DNA of 64,000 bases from Isoetes taiwanensis. Its lineage: Eukaryota > Streptophyta > Lycopodiopsida > Isoetales > Isoetaceae. The position numbers were made by a program, and so were the translations under genes. Where the stretch lies: NCBI GenBank assembly GCA_021234155.1, contig JAJEKV010000017.1:21171449-21235448 (forward strand), in the 5' to 3' direction. The number at the start of each line of letters is the position of its first letter. Within the stretch, counting starts at the first letter, position 1. Shown in pieces: positions 23,184 through 35,820 of the stretch. The notes below the pieces were generated by a model. That model searched no databases, was not told the origin of the DNA, and saw only the letters and a list, made by a program, of their open reading frames with translations.

Positions 23184-24715
23184 TGTGACGTCCCCTGTTC
23201 ATATACGATGCTCCCATCGTATAAGAACCCAAAGCTCATCCCTCTATCAACACACATGCCGATAGAGGCTGTCCACCTAGCACCGAGCCCTTGCGATCTG
23301 ACAATAAATCGATGGAGAAGAATGGGCGTCTCATTCATCCTGTCTCCCTCGGGATCGTCCTAGCTGGAAAGCGTAAATAAACATGAGCACATGGCATCAA
23401 ATACACATAGTTCCACCTCAAAAGTGGCTCACCATAATATAACATCTGTAACACGTCAGTAACATCAATATAAGGGACATCCTACCCAAGGCTCAGACTC
23501 ATGGGGGATCAACTGACAGATTGGGTCTCCAGAAGACAATGCAGACAAAGTTCATGGCAATTGGATTGGGCTGGCATAGGAACATGGACATTGGGTACTC
23601 TGCTCCATCCGCCCCTCCTGTGTATACTTTGCAGCATAGGCTGATATGCCTTGGGACTGGACTGTAGCCCCGGGTGCATAGCCAAAAGGGCTATTCCTAG
23701 GTTGCATTTTCCCAAACCCGATGAGGCAGGAGAAGATCACTCCTTCCAGAAGCATGCATGCCCATCACAGGTGGCTAGAGAGACACTGTTCGTCTACGAC
23801 TTGAACCTCATTGAAGGTGACACATCATCCAAGAGGTGTCGAGCCCATGCCTTGCCCACACTCAGTGGCAAACCAGTAGGCCTAGCCCCTTAAGATCCCC
23901 GGTACGCTTTACACACCAGAAGGATCAATCTGTAATGGGACATGTCCTCCTTATCTATCGATCTAGCCCGCCACCCACAGCCGAAGCGGGGCTCTTATGC
24001 ACGGCCGCATGGTGGGAATTAATGAGGCTATTTAGGTACATCAACTACTAAGGCTTTCAGGGTCTTTACCCCCCTTCTCAATACACAGGAGTGCGCATAG
24101 AATAGAGCACCGTCATCCATAGAACTGAAATATAGAATAACATCTAATCTATCCACCTAAACATATATGGTTAGGTTCCTTTGTTAGGGTTTGGGATCTC
24201 AGAATCTATAAGGCTTATAAGGCTAATCTAATATGCTAATCCAGCTTATTGTTGGGCTCGAAGTCGGCATTGCACAACAGAATTGCTATTTACCTGATCC
24301 TTGACTTGCTCCAACTCCTTGAAAAGCGTCCATGCTTCTTTTTGGGGTGAAGACGACTGAATCCGGGAGATCTATTGTGCGAAGCCGGCTTGGCGGCGTC
24401 GTAATCTTGAGTGGCTGGCACTTGGCCGGAATGGCTTTAGGAAGCTGGAATGCGAAAAGGGAAAAGGTTTAGGGTTTCCCTTCGGTTTCTTTTACATGAC
24501 CCTTTGAGGGTTAGGGCTAAAAGGGCATGTGGGATTTTGCCATGTGGCAAAAAGGGTTATATGCACATGTTTAAAGGCATGTGCAACATAAGAAGTTGCC
24601 CCTCTAGGGTAAAACCCTTTACGCTTTCTAAGTCCATGTCGTCAAGGCGACATGTACGGCGGCGGTGGCAGTATAATATATGTATTCATATCGTATATTA
24701 TGCTGGAACGTTACA
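23184..24715 (-). mobile_element. Probable 3' LTR of Ty3/gypsy element 1
   Basis: On the minus strand a purine-rich tract (CAAGGTGGGGAGAT) directly precedes TGTAACGTTCC at 24715. The probable end is GGGGACGTCACA at 23184, giving TG...CA termini and about 1.53 kb. The preceding minus-strand sequence encodes integrase, which is the expected order. No matching 5' LTR exists in the window, so the right-hand edge is inferred from termini only. The interior (23500-23750) contains coding-like stretches, so an insertion inside the LTR is possible. Confidence 0.5.
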
Positions 24716-25549
24716 ATCTCCCCACCTTGAATTGATGTTGTCCGCAACATCGCGAGTCTCCCCCCCTTAGACACCTGCATGAACCTTGCAACTCATTCCA
24801 TCATGCAATTTTTTTAACAATTACCTCGTGGTAATATTTAAGTTAATTATTATGATCACATTTCTTATTCCATAACTTGTTATAGTAAGGTAATTTCTCA
24901 ATCCTTACTTAAAATAACACTTAATATTCACAAAACTTTTATAATTTTTCACACATCATATTCACAAAAGTTTTAAAATTCTATAATTTAAAGGTCCGTT
25001 TCATCTCCTTGCAACACATTATGACAAAATATGTGTTGCAAGTCTTCATAGTGCGATCTTCCTTTGTCTTAGATCGTTCTATTGGTCTGCATGTCCAACA
25101 TTATGTTAGTACACATTTATTTATTATAAAGATGGTTATTAGGACCACCCATTAGATTAAAATTAATTTAACTACATGGATACAAGACTAATCGTAGGAA
25201 GAGGATGCTTCTTTCCATCGTGACCGCATGCGGCGGACACCCTATAATGCCTAGGTTGATGTCTAATACCTACACCTTTCGTCGCCCTTAACGTAGAGGA
25301 TGGCGTCCTCCCTGTAGTGGGCATAGACTAGAGGTGCTTTCCTATCAATCCATGATCCTATATGACCTCTTATTTCTCAACTTTACCTACTTCTGTGGCG
25401 TTGGAAGTAGACTTCTTAATCTACCTTCCACTCACATATCAGTTCGGTGTTATATCACTTCGCCCGGTGACAGTCGATCTTTGCGTTGCTCCATAAATTG
25501 GGGGTATTGCTTCTCTAGATCTGATTGTAGTACCCATGTAGCATCTTCC
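24716..25549 (-). mobile_element. Gypsy element 1, region between integrase and LTR
   Basis: The polypurine tract lies at about 24716-24730, followed to the right by AT-rich sequence without frames. This is the expected untranslated 3' part of the element, though a separate insertion cannot be excluded. Confidence 0.4.
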
Positions 25550-26930
25550 ACATGCAAATGCGTCCATTTCACTAGGCATTGGAGAAATTGAGATCTTCTT
25601 GTCTTAGTATAGGTTCTATCAAGAAGGACCTCCGGAACAATCTCAAGTTGATCATCTGTCCTTCCAGTAAATCCGGTGTCTCCAATACTTCCTCTGGGTT
25701 AGGAGTGTGCCTCTTCAGGAGACTTACGTGGAAAATTCTATGGATGTAGGATTGGTTGCCTGAATAGTCCAGCCCACCTTGGAGCAAACATCTTGCAATT
25801 GCCAATGCGGAACTTCACTTGTTTGACCTTGATCTTCAACCAAACTTTATCCCCTACTTAAAACTCTCTTACTGTTCTGTGTTTATCTGCTATGTTCTTC
25901 TGCCGACTTCTTGCTACTAGAAGATATTCTTGTACTTCCTCCACCAACTATTGCATGTCAGCTAGCATCTGCTGGGATACTTCTACCTTGGACAAGCGAT
26001 TGTGCCAAGTGTCTGGAGTCAAGCATTGGTAATCGTAGTTGATCATGAATGGCGACATTTGAGATGACTCCTGCTTGGTACTATTGTATGCAAACTCCAC
26101 CAAGTGGATGAAGTCGTCTCACATCGATTGCTCGTTTCAGACATAGCTTCTCAACGTGACTTCAAGTATCCAATTCGTACGCTCCATCTGCCCATCTATC
26201 TGAGAATCATGCTCATTGACAGCTTCGTCTGAATGGTGCTGAAGAGATCTTGTCAAAATGCACTCATGAACTTAGAATCTCTCTCAGAGATTATCTCTCT
26301 TGGCATCCCATAGAGTCATAAGATCTCCTTTGTGAATAACACGGCGGTATCTAATGCCGTGTCTATGGTCCTGCATGGCATAAAATGTGCCCATCTTTGA
26401 CAACTTATCGACTACGACCATTAAGGCATCCTTGCCCTTTATGGTTCTAAGGAGCCCTGTTATGAAGTCCATGCTAATTACCTTCCATTTGGCATTTGGC
26501 AATGGCAATGGCTCTAGCACTCCCGGAATTCAAAGTTGTTCTGCCTTCGTCTGCTGATATAGCTGGCACTTTCGAATATACCTGGCTATCTGCTTCTTCA
26601 TGTCGGGCCAGTAGTAGTGACTTCTTATCTTGAAGTAGGTTTTCATAAAACCTTCGTAGCCAGCTATTGGGAATGGAGTATCAACCTCCTAACCCCGGAT
26701 GACTCTAATACGCACAATTTGTTATTATGGTACAATAGATTACCTTCCTTCTTAAAATGCTTGAAGGTCTCCCGCTCTTTGTCCGTTCTTGCCTCCTTGG
26801 AAAGGCTTGCCCATGCTTCCTTAAAGTCTCGGTCCGCTGGCAAGGTGGTCGATATGGGAGCGTCGCAGACACCACATCTTTCAGGGCATTTATTCATCTG
26901 CACACAGTGTATTACGGTGGTCCACAAAAA
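25550..26930 (-). pseudogene. Ty3/gypsy element 1 integrase, broken
   Basis: In minus-strand order, pieces of the N-terminal region (YHNNKLCVLESSGVRRLILH near 26700; YYWPDMKKQIARYIRKCQLY near 26590), the catalytic core start (PLPLPNAKWKVISMDFITGL, 26440-26510, and KGKDALMVVVDKLSKM) and the C-terminal end (RIFHVSLLKRHTPNPEEVLE, about 25700-25740) are seen. These are the HHCC, DDE-core and pre-chromodomain landmarks of Ty3/gypsy integrase. Many stops and frameshifts separate them. Integrase inserts element cDNA into the host genome; this copy cannot make a working protein. Confidence 0.85.
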
Positions 26931-27019
26931 GATATTGACAGCCTACGAGTGTTCCTCCCTTGACTCAGAACTGGTGGAACGCATCTGGATTCAGTATCTT
27001 CGAATTGATTCTTATCATT

Positions 27020-27172
27020 AGTCTCCTATTCTGGAGTAAGTACATTGTGCTCCAGGCTCGTGCTCCTGTGGCATCTTTGTGTGCTTACACAGTTAGATGA
27101 GACATGTAATTTTTGTACTTTTTCTCTGATTAATAAACTTTTTGGCTTTCGTCCTTCAAAAAAAAAAAAAAG
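27020..27172 (+). mobile_element. Poly(A)-tailed retroposed tail, probable L1-type 3' end
   Basis: AATAAAC near 27131 and a run of 14 A at 27159-27172 follow sequence with no coding. This is typical of a 5'-truncated poly(A) retroposon. It sits at the point where the integrase N-terminal region of gypsy element 1 stops. The left boundary is uncertain. Confidence 0.5.
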
Positions 27173-27568
27173 ACAAGAACATCCTTTTTTTTAAGAATAC
27201 ACTGCAAAATTGATAAGAAACTATACTTAATAGACCACTTGAATTTAAAACGCATTCTAAACTTACCGTCCACTTTCAAAGGTGCTCAGCAAAGGGATTT
27301 GCTCATCCAGATCGTAGTACAATACTTATAAACCTGCTGTCGCGTACTATATATGCTCTTGTTGTGTGGATGTCCTGAGAACAAAATGTAGACCATATTT
27401 TCGCATTATCCTTTTGGAATTGCCACAGCTAGTATAATGTCCTGAAAAGGGATTACGTGCCAAAAATTCTAAAAACAAATTTAATGACAACAAGCTTTCA
27501 ATTTAAGATATAACCAGCATAAATTGCTTCCTAAAGGAGGGCATAACATACCAGCTTTCCAATGATAC

Positions 27569-27647
27569 CAGCTTTTCAACAGTAGTAGAACCAACAAAGA
27601 TAACTTTGTCAACATAGGAGATGATAGCTTTGCCTGTTTCAGCATAA
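27569..27647 (-). pseudogene. Isolated ALDH22A1-like aldehyde dehydrogenase exon
   Basis: The 79-nt exon reads YAETGKAIISYVDKVIFVGS then TTVEKL. It has acceptor GATGTAG and donor GTATCA, and one leading base that fits a split Gly codon. Plant ALDH22A1 has '(G)FAETG-AL-SSVDK-IFVGS--VGKM' at the NAD-binding region, as I recall it. No neighbouring ALDH exon was found within about 400 bp to the left or 1 kb to the right. It is either one exon of a gene with long introns or, more likely among these repeats, a captured or relic fragment. Confidence 0.55.
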
Positions 27648-28325
27648 CTACATCAAACAGGAATATAATATATAAGGTACAAGAAAATAACATGTGAATT
27701 TTACAAAGACATGTTTGAAGGCAAAGCCAACAAAACAGCAAGCTAGAATCTGCTGTGACAAAAATTTGGAAATCGTCCAAACAACAGGAGATCCATTAAT
27801 CTTCAAGAAGCATCTCCACACATATCAGGATTCAATAACCAGCATGGTTTGACAAAAAATATGATAGCAAGGATTTCAGACCATAACTAGAGGATATGAC
27901 AGATCTCATTGGGTAAATACCTTACAAAGGTGCCCATACATGATAATTTCATATTTATGTCCAGCCATTATCAAGTATCTCACATTTCCACTATGTAAAC
28001 AAACTAAGCACTTCTTTACATGGGAACATACCTCAACAGTAATTACGTAAATGAGATCTACAGGTGCAGCTTAAATTATCCGCAGATAGAAGCAGCCATA
28101 CCAACTGGAAAGTTCAACCACCTTTAGAGCAAATAAGAATAATATTGAACAAACTTGGTTGAAGTAATGAATACCAAATTGATATCAATCAACAACTATT
28201 GCATTACATTTCACAACCTCAAAGGTAAAATCCATATAAAGATGAGCAAGACATATAGCAGGAAAACTGGGAAGAAGCAGAACCTATTAAAAAACAAATA
28301 AGAAGGCAAAGAACTATCCCATTAC

Positions 28326-28439
28326 CTTCAGCTTGTCCTGCAAAATTAGTTCATACCGATCCAATGTTCGGCTGCATCCTTCCATAAGCAAGTTGTAAGC
28401 AAAGCATGGATTTATCGAAGCATAATATTGTGGCAGCAT
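28326..28439 (-). CDS. Possible 38-codon first exon, unknown protein
   Basis: The ATG at 28439 opens a frame that ends exactly at a GTAATG donor (28325). It includes LLMEGCSRTLDRYELILQDK. The residue pattern looks coding, but I do not know the family. The only downstream coding candidate is the ALDH22-like exon at 27569, and a link between them is not shown. Confidence 0.25.
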
Positions 28440-28689
28440 GACGATAAAGAAATGGCAGAAAGAAAGACCAAAGAGTCGAAATTCCTCTTAGAAGCTCAGA
28501 ATCATCCCGCAGCTCTGGACCTCTGTTGTGCAGCAGTCCTCCAAACGGCAGCCCTTTCCTTCTGCCCTAACTTTTCCTCTCATATTTTGAAAAAAAGGGA
28601 TTCGATATAGGCCCTTAGAGATCAATCTCCAACATTCAATCTTGGCCCTTCTAAAGGAACGAGACTTTTTCTTAACTAAGGAAGGAAGG

Positions 28690-30780
28690 AAGGTATTTTT
28701 ATCGTCCACGGAGACCAATCGCTCTATGGGACCCAATACAAAAGCGCAGCAAGCGGATTACTACCCGGATTAAAAAACCCCCGCCCCGAAGGGTTTTCGA
28801 GGGAAAACCGCGGGCGCAAATCGGCCTCACCGACAAACCGTTCCAATATACCTAAATGCAAAAACACACAAATATATACACTCATGCACCGGGTATCAGT
28901 AGTGCCCCGACGTGGGCGGTGGTGGGGGGCAAAGGTGTGCTCGCATCCGGTACCTCACGAATATGCGACCCCGAGAGCACGCCCGGCGGTGTGTTCATCA
29001 GCAAATGTAGGGGCAAGTCCGGCCGCAATTAAGGGAACGTGATCTGGGCCTTGACCGACCGAATGCCGGGCAACTGGAAAGTGTGAGACTCATCCTCAAT
29101 GGCACCCGCTTGACAAGACTGACAGAGCCACTCCCCGCGGGGGCTCCCAATCCACCCGCCCGTCTCGATGCGAAGATGGTGGGCACCTGCGCGAATGGAG
29201 GCAATGAGTCTGCGCCAGTTTGGGGGCATGGGGAACGCAGGTAGAGCTGCGGCCCCCGCCAACGGGGTTGATGTGCTCCTTGTAATGGGCCGTTTTGACC
29301 TGCTCTAGATCGCCTTCCCGAGTTGCCAAGGAAGCAAGCGTCCGGTACTCCCTGACGCCACGATCGGCCTCGTGGTCCACCTTGACGCACGTGCTCCTGC
29401 GCGTTCCATCTGGCGAACCACCGATCTCCCTTACCCCTCAACAGGCCGGCAGCCGCCGGGCCCCATTGCCACGGCGTAAGCCAGGTGCGGAGCCGAAAGC
29501 ATCACCCATATTAACCACTTTCTGAAAATAGGCGATGTGTCTATCAAGGGCGGGCTGAAGCGGCAAGAATCGTTTCTGCGTGAGAATCGATAGGGATCAA
29601 GGTTTCACCCTGTGCCCGCGCCAAAAATGCCTTCGTGACCGCCTCCAAATCATTCAGTCGCCAAAGAGATGACTGGCCCCAACCTCGACCAATCTTTAAG
29701 GACATGCTTTCGACCACCAAACGCATGTGACCGATGGCCCCAATCATAGAGCTCTACCGGTGACCTTGTTCCGCATGGCATAAGCGCTTTCTGCCTTGTC
29801 ACACCGCAAAACGTATGGATGCCTCCCAACAGGCGAGGAGGGGAACTCCACCCTAGGTACTTGTAGGTGGGTGTGACCTCCACAGCTGGTCCCCAATATG
29901 TGAGTGCACGGGGCGGGGTGGCGTGAAGAGGATATGAGAACCACCCCGGTCTTGGCGCATTCACGCCGCATGTCTCAGCCCCCGCGAGATCGTGTCTAGG
30001 GCATCCAGATGAGATCGCATAGCTTCGGGGTGTGGGCGAGGAAAAGGTCAACATCGTCGATAGATGAGCCGGGCGGATGACCTGTGCAAAAGTCGTATGC
30101 CATCCCCCCCATGCTCGGTAGCCGGGCTCTAACCGGTCAATGTAGAGGCAAAAAGTGTTGGTGAGAGGGGCAGCCCACGGGGACCGATACTACTGGTGAA
30201 TGCTTGGCCTTCGGGTGCATCCCGCCAAAACAACTCTCATACAGCACAGATATGGCATTCGAGGCAGCAACGGCAACCCCGCTGATTGGCCTAGCCCATA
30301 GCTTTTCCCGGGGGACCGTTATCAAAAGCCTTCGCGAAGTCCACAAAGCGACAATACAAGTCCCCGCCGATCGTTCGGTTTCTTCAATCGATTACCCGCA
30401 GTAAAGATATGGTCAATCGTTGAGTGGCGGGGTCTAAAGCCTCGCTTGTATGAGGGTCTCGACATATCCTGCCGCCTCTGCCCGGGTCAACTGTTGGCCG
30501 CCGAGAATGCCGATAACGGTTTGGCAAATCTTGAACCGACCATGATCGCCCCGGTATTGGCCTGGACGGGTCCGCCTTTGTGAATGGGAACAACCCCGTG
30601 GTCCATTGTCGAGGAAAACCTTCCGCAATGCTCAAGGAACAGGGGTAGTGAGGATCGGCACTAGCGGTACGCCCCATTTGAGTAACTTCGGCCCGCATAC
30701 CATCGGGTCACCGCCTTCCCATTAGCCCGACCATTCGCGTGCCCCTCCACAACATCCTCCTCCTCAGAAACCAATGGGGG
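28690..30780 (-). mobile_element. LINE (non-LTR retrotransposon), reverse-transcriptase half, degenerate
   Basis: Minus-strand pieces in order are: a finger region (LRKVFLDNGPRGCSHSQRRT, about 30570-30630, then an R-FAK-type stretch), FVDFAKAFDNGP near 30320, VPVGCP near 30170 where GVPQGCPLSP is normal, a decayed YADD site (IDDVDLFLAHTPK near 30050), and a C-terminal Cys-rich end (LCQSCQAGAIEDE near 29090-29130) of the kind that closes many LINE ORF2 proteins. Frames change repeatedly. The 3' end carries the TCGAAAACCC...GGGGTTTTTTAATC tail, inverted at 28765-28800. The RT core residues are lost, so the element is dead. Confidence 0.8.
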
Positions 30781-32847
30781 CCATCCCGGTAGGGGTATGG
30801 GCGTACGCATCCCTGGTGGGTCATAGAGCTGCTGCAAGTACTGTTCCCACTGCTATAGTTTTCTTGGACCTATCGCATATGAAATGCATGTTTATGCATG
30901 TTGCTCCACTTCAAAAATATGCCACTCGACATAGTATACGGAGGCCTATTTTCCATCCCCATATTAGCCTAATCCTAATCGCTTTAACCCATCCTAATTT
31001 CTTTTTTCCACAAAACCAAAAAAAACAAGAACCGTTCAATTCAACTATTGAACATGGAGGCCAAATTATCGGCCGTACACATGGCAGCCACAATGAGAAC
31101 TCAGAGAAAAGCGGAGTTGTGTTGCAACGGAGAAAGCGGAGAACTCAGAGAAAAGCGAAGTTGTGTTGCAGAGCAATATGCAGAGAAGAAAAAGGCCGAA
31201 GGGCGTTTTGTCAACCCAATTGCCTCACAATTCTGCTCCAATATCAAAACACCGTCGCTTTCTATAATGATCAGGACCCAACCCAATTTGCATAAATTTC
31301 AAACTCATTAGGGAATGAGGACCCAATTGGCCTCCATTTCAGGTATGTAACAAGGTCGGCGATGGAGTATTCTCAAACAGCCGCTTTTATACATGATATT
31401 CAGGTATACTCCGTCATCAGAAACCGTTGCCCTTTGCCAAGCCAGCAGAGCAATAAGTAGCAGAAGCAGCCCTGATTCAACATCAAATAACTTGAAGTAC
31501 CAAAGAACTTGATTCAACATCCCTGATTCATACCTCTGATTCAAAACCCATTGTTTCAAACATAGCCTCTAGCAAAATCGGCCTGTATTAGCTTCCACAG
31601 ACCCTTTGGCGCTTCTACCCATGTGGAAAGAGAAGCTTGCTTGGCTCCAATAAAATCGGCAAATTGCTGCCAAGCGTCACCGATTCCTGCCAAGCACCTG
31701 CTTCGTCGGCTGCTTTATGCCAAGCCACAACTTTTGCATTTCCGTTCATGGCTAATCACATCGTCCATAATCGACCACATCCCCAATCTGACGGCCCAAG
31801 CAATAACCGCCCAAAAAAATTTGCAACAGACGCTCAAGGAATTTATTGGGAAACCTGCTTGCCATAAAGTAAAAAAATAACACCACTATATTTATTTAAA
31901 TCATATTGCATTAAAAGTTTTTAACTATGCCTCAAAACTGGCATTTTGATTAGTTGACCATGTCCTATATAAACATGTGAAACATAAATAAGGAGAAAAA
32001 TGCAAACAAGAATAATAACCACATTTGCACCAATGGCCTAATAATTAGATCTGCACGCTCCAACCTTAAATCTTACCACCTTGGCAAATGATTCTTGCAT
32101 CCTATACTCTTTGAATAGCCAAGATTCAACCACAATGAAATATCATACATTCCATTTAAGATGCAAATCATGCAAACAACTTTCATTTTAATAAGTGGAA
32201 TTAAATCGACATGGACTATAGTTTGCCATATGATGGTGTTCCTTAGTCCCTTGCATGACGACAAAGGAAGATCACCAACATAACATGAAGCAAAATATAT
32301 TGTATTAACTGGCCCAATGAAATAAACTCCGCAACAACACTTTATACAAGCAAAACACGTTGAAGAGCATCCATGTGCTTTGTTTGTCCAACTGCCTTGA
32401 GGCAACCGATAAATCCATCATTTCTCAAACCTCAACTACAAAATAAAGATGATATGAAGCAAAGTTCGTATTCTATTCGAAATTGAATCTAGAGAGGTCA
32501 ATGTCATGTTGCATCAGTACCATATAATAGATCAATAGTTTAACAAATGTTTATGCTAGCAAAAACTATGTCATATACATTGGCTAATGTTGGACATAAT
32601 TGAACTAGCCACCAAACCATGTGACAGTTCGCATAATGGTCTTGTCAAGTCATTACTAGTTTTATTGAACTATTATCTATATGCATGAAGCCTCATAAAC
32701 TATAATTAGTTTTAATAAATCAATATAGCATTGAGAACCAACATTGAAAACCACTATCAGTTGTAACAAATCATTATGGCATATGGTTTTCTTCTTTCAA
32801 ATATATTCATGCATAAGAAACCACATATATCATGGTTTTTAGAGGAT
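30781..32847. other. Unassigned insertion-like stretch inside gypsy element 1
   Basis: No gene was recognised. A 44-bp tandem duplication (GAGAACTCAGAGAAAAGCG...) lies at about 31095-31165. The rest is AT-rich with short chance frames. It separates RNase H (to the right) from integrase (to the left) of the gypsy element together with the LINE. Confidence 0.4.
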
Positions 32848-33605
32848 CTAGTAGTGTTTAAACATAGTACTAAATACTTGGAGGCCTTGTGTGAGTATTG
32901 ATAGGGCATTGCAATGGACTCTCGTCGTCAAAGGATGCTTTGAGAGCGCGTCCGCAACCACGTTGAGCTTGCCTGGTTTGTATACGATGTCAAAATTGTA
33001 CTCCTTAAGGAACTCCATCCATCTCCTTTGTCTCAAGTTGAGATGTATTTGGGTGAAGACATACTGTAAACTCTAGTGATCCGTATCTAATTGGTCCTTC
33101 CCAATAGATAGTGTCTCCATATCCTCAATGCTCTCACCATTACTAGCGACTCTTGATGATGAGTTGGGTAGCGCATTTCGGCATCGTTCATTTTCCTTGA
33201 ATCATACCCTACAACCCTCTTCTCCTGCATTAAGACTACACTTGTTGCAAGCTTGCTAGCGTCAGTTGCCACCAACTTATCTTCTCTGGATCTGGCAACG
33301 TCAAGACTGCGGCAGTCGTTAAAGCTTCTTTCAACGTCTCGAATGCTGCTTTGACCTTCTTTTGCCAATGACTCACCCAATCTTTGGTGCTGGCCAATCA
33401 ATTACCGCTTCAATCTTCGCAGGGTCGGTGGAGATTCCTTCTGTTGAAATTACATGTCCCAAGCACTCTACTCTTTCTGTAGCAAAGTGACACTTAGATA
33501 ACTTCGTGTAGAGTTTATGCTTCCTCATCTTTTCAAGTACCTTCCTCAAGTGTTGTGCATGCTCTCCTATGGACTTGCTATACACCAAGATATTTTTATA
33601 TTATA
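32848..33605 (-). pseudogene. Ty3/gypsy element 1 reverse transcriptase end and RNase H
   Basis: Minus-strand pieces are NILVYSKSIGEHAQHLRKVL and KLSKCHFATERVECLGHVIS (RT end, 33400-33605), a connection, LVATDASKLATSVVLMQEKR and EMRYPTHHQESLVMVRALRI with WRHYL (RNase H, 33090-33280), and RRWMEFLKEYNFDIVYKPGK with NVVADALSKHP (32900-33030). These are canonical gypsy motifs in order. Frame changes near 33085 and 33400 break it. Confidence 0.9.
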
Positions 33606-34635
33606 AAATTATCCAATAAGTATGTATGTCAAGCATCAAACCCTAGCCATGCCATGTGACATGCCACGTGCGTTTTTGATGCACCGTCAATGGTGTTGAT
33701 CGCGCCATGTTATTTTACACATGACATGATGCCATTAAAAAAAACAAAAGGGTGTATCGATTCGTGGTTTTGTTCAAAGAATGGTAAGGTATAATTCAAA
33801 GAACAATGGTAAGGGACAACAATGGTAAGGGATAATTCAGCTATCCACGGTTTCAATTGGAAACCACGAATTCGGCTTCCAGCCAATCTATCACACTTCA
33901 ACAATTCAATCTTACGTCTACAATATTGGAACAGTTTCAGGAATTCTGACTCCTGATTTACGCCGCTAATACCGGTTTTATTCACACTTCCCTCGAGTTT
34001 TGCTCTCGATTCTAAGCTCTCCGCACAAGTCCGACTTTGTTTGTCTCAGATCTCTGTCTAATAATCTGCAACCACATCTTCTTCATAAATTCTTTGATTA
34101 CGCATAAGCACTCTCCTTCCTCCTTTCATCCATTTCCCAACTAAACTTTCAAGTAAAAAATAGCATAACATTTTATTTTATTTTTCCCGAATGACCGATG
34201 GAGCCCGAGCAAAATAGGTGCAAAAAATTCGATTGATTTGATAGGTGGGAGGCCAAATGAGATAGGGTACCGTGCTTCAAATTTATTGGAGATTGTTGGA
34301 GAGGCTTTGATAGGTTCCAAAGGATTCTTAGTTTGCACAAGTTCTTTTCTCCCAAGATGATGGTGTAAGCCATTGTCTAATTTTGTTCCCACCATATTTC
34401 AAAGATATCATGTGAGTTAGAACTGCTTTTGGAAATAGGATAATGTGTGTTATGTTTGATGTCTCACGTCTCTTGCAAACACATCCCTAATATATATAGT
34501 ACCAGTTTGCCTTTGCACAAATGGTATAATATGGTTTCTTTGGGATGCTAAGGTAGTTTTGTCCCCACTCACTAATACCTAACTCTTTTGTGAACTATCA
34601 CATGAAACTCCCATAAAAGGTGAACAATCACATGT
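33606..34635. mobile_element. Insertion replacing the RT catalytic core of gypsy element 1
   Basis: RT motifs stop at ...[12 protein letters not shown] (34636) and restart at the tail of the YxDD block (33605). The intervening 1 kb is unrelated AT-rich DNA without recognisable ends. It could be an insertion joined to a deletion of the RT palm. A 91-codon minus frame (33710-33985) has no known family. Confidence 0.5.
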
Positions 34636-35820
34636 TTGCACCTTGGAGCTGATCCATCAAGTCGTATGATCTGGGCAATGCGTACTTATTCTTGATGGTG
34701 TGCTTGTTCAATTGACGATAGTCAATGCACCTTCTCAGACTTTCATCTTTCTTCTTGACAAATAGTATAGGTGTCCCGAACGAGGAGACATTAGGTCTTA
34801 TACTAGATCTAGCAACTCTTACAACTGCTTCTTCAAATCTGCCAACTCCTGGAAGTCATTCTGTATGGTGCCTTACTTGTGGGCTTAATCCCTGGCTCAA
34901 GTGCTATTTCACACTCGACGATGGAAGTTGCTTGATCTCATATGGGAACAAATCATAAAAATCTTTCACTAGCTTGGCTATTTGCTTCGGCAACTTGCTC
35001 AATGCTTTGTCCTCCTTGTCTTCCTCTGTTTCTCGCTCTTCAACTTCGAGCTTAAAGACATTGTCCACTTGCTCCCTCCTTATGCATTTAAGTAATTTCT
35101 TACTAGACATGCATTGCATGATTGGGGTGTCTTCTTTACCTGTTATCTCAATGAGTTTGCCATTTGGCACCGTTAAGGTCACTTTCTCCTTCCCGCAATC
35201 AATTACAGCACCAGCTGGGCCAAGGTATTCCATGCCTATGATCAGGTCATACTTGCCAATATTCACGACCTTTGCTCCCATTCTAATGTTGATATCTGGA
35301 AAGTCTATGTTGAAATTGATCCTTTTTCTCGATGTGTGTCGAATTGCTCCACTTGCCAACACCACAGGCATGGGTTTGGACTTCAAAGGTTTCAGCTTCA
35401 ACAACTCTATCATTCTTGGCGAAGCAAAGTTATGGATATCCTTTGTATCTATCAACACTATGAAGGATTGGGCTTTGACTTTCCCTATTGTTGAAATCAC
35501 CTGATATTGACTCTCGGCATTCTCGGAGTCAATGGCAACAAAGATGTGGCACTCACCCTGGATGTAGTCGCAAGCTTTTTCGTCATCATTCTCCGGGGGT
35601 GCCTTCCATCCTCCTAGCTCTGCTAGTGCCGCATTCATCGCGAAGGGACAGTTGTGTGTCCGATGTCCCGATTGAAGGCACCTGAACCACACCTACTTTT
35701 CTATACATTCTTGTCTCTTCTCCTTTGGGATGGACTGCAAGAACTGCTTCACTGCTTTGGAGTAGTTTAAATCTCCCATTTGCCCTTTGTCCTTGAAGCT
35801 GACATGCTTCCCAGACAAGG
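34636..35820 (-). pseudogene. Ty3/gypsy element 1 gag zinc knuckle, protease and RT start
   Basis: The open frame 34904-35692 is 262 codons. Upstream to about 35815 the reading continues as KAVKQFLQSIPKEKRQECIE with one stop (TAG) before VWFRC. A zinc-knuckle-like CLQSGHRTHNCPF follows. The protease region reads SFIVLIDTKDIHNFASPRMI, where the active-site triad DTG is DTK. Then come KLVKDFYDLFPYE, and in another frame [20 protein letters not shown] with [15 protein letters not shown] (34640-34790), the RT N-terminal motif. This gives the gag-PR-RT order of Ty3/gypsy. Confidence 0.85.

Noticed and set aside
28998-29441. GC-rich overlapping frames, possibly of bacterial origin
   Set aside because: The frames contain LINE C-terminal motifs and continue into RT motifs upstream; this is a decayed LINE, not a bacterial insert.
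31048-31311. 87-codon charged frame
   Set aside because: It is generated by a 44-bp tandem duplication and has no domain or conserved start context.
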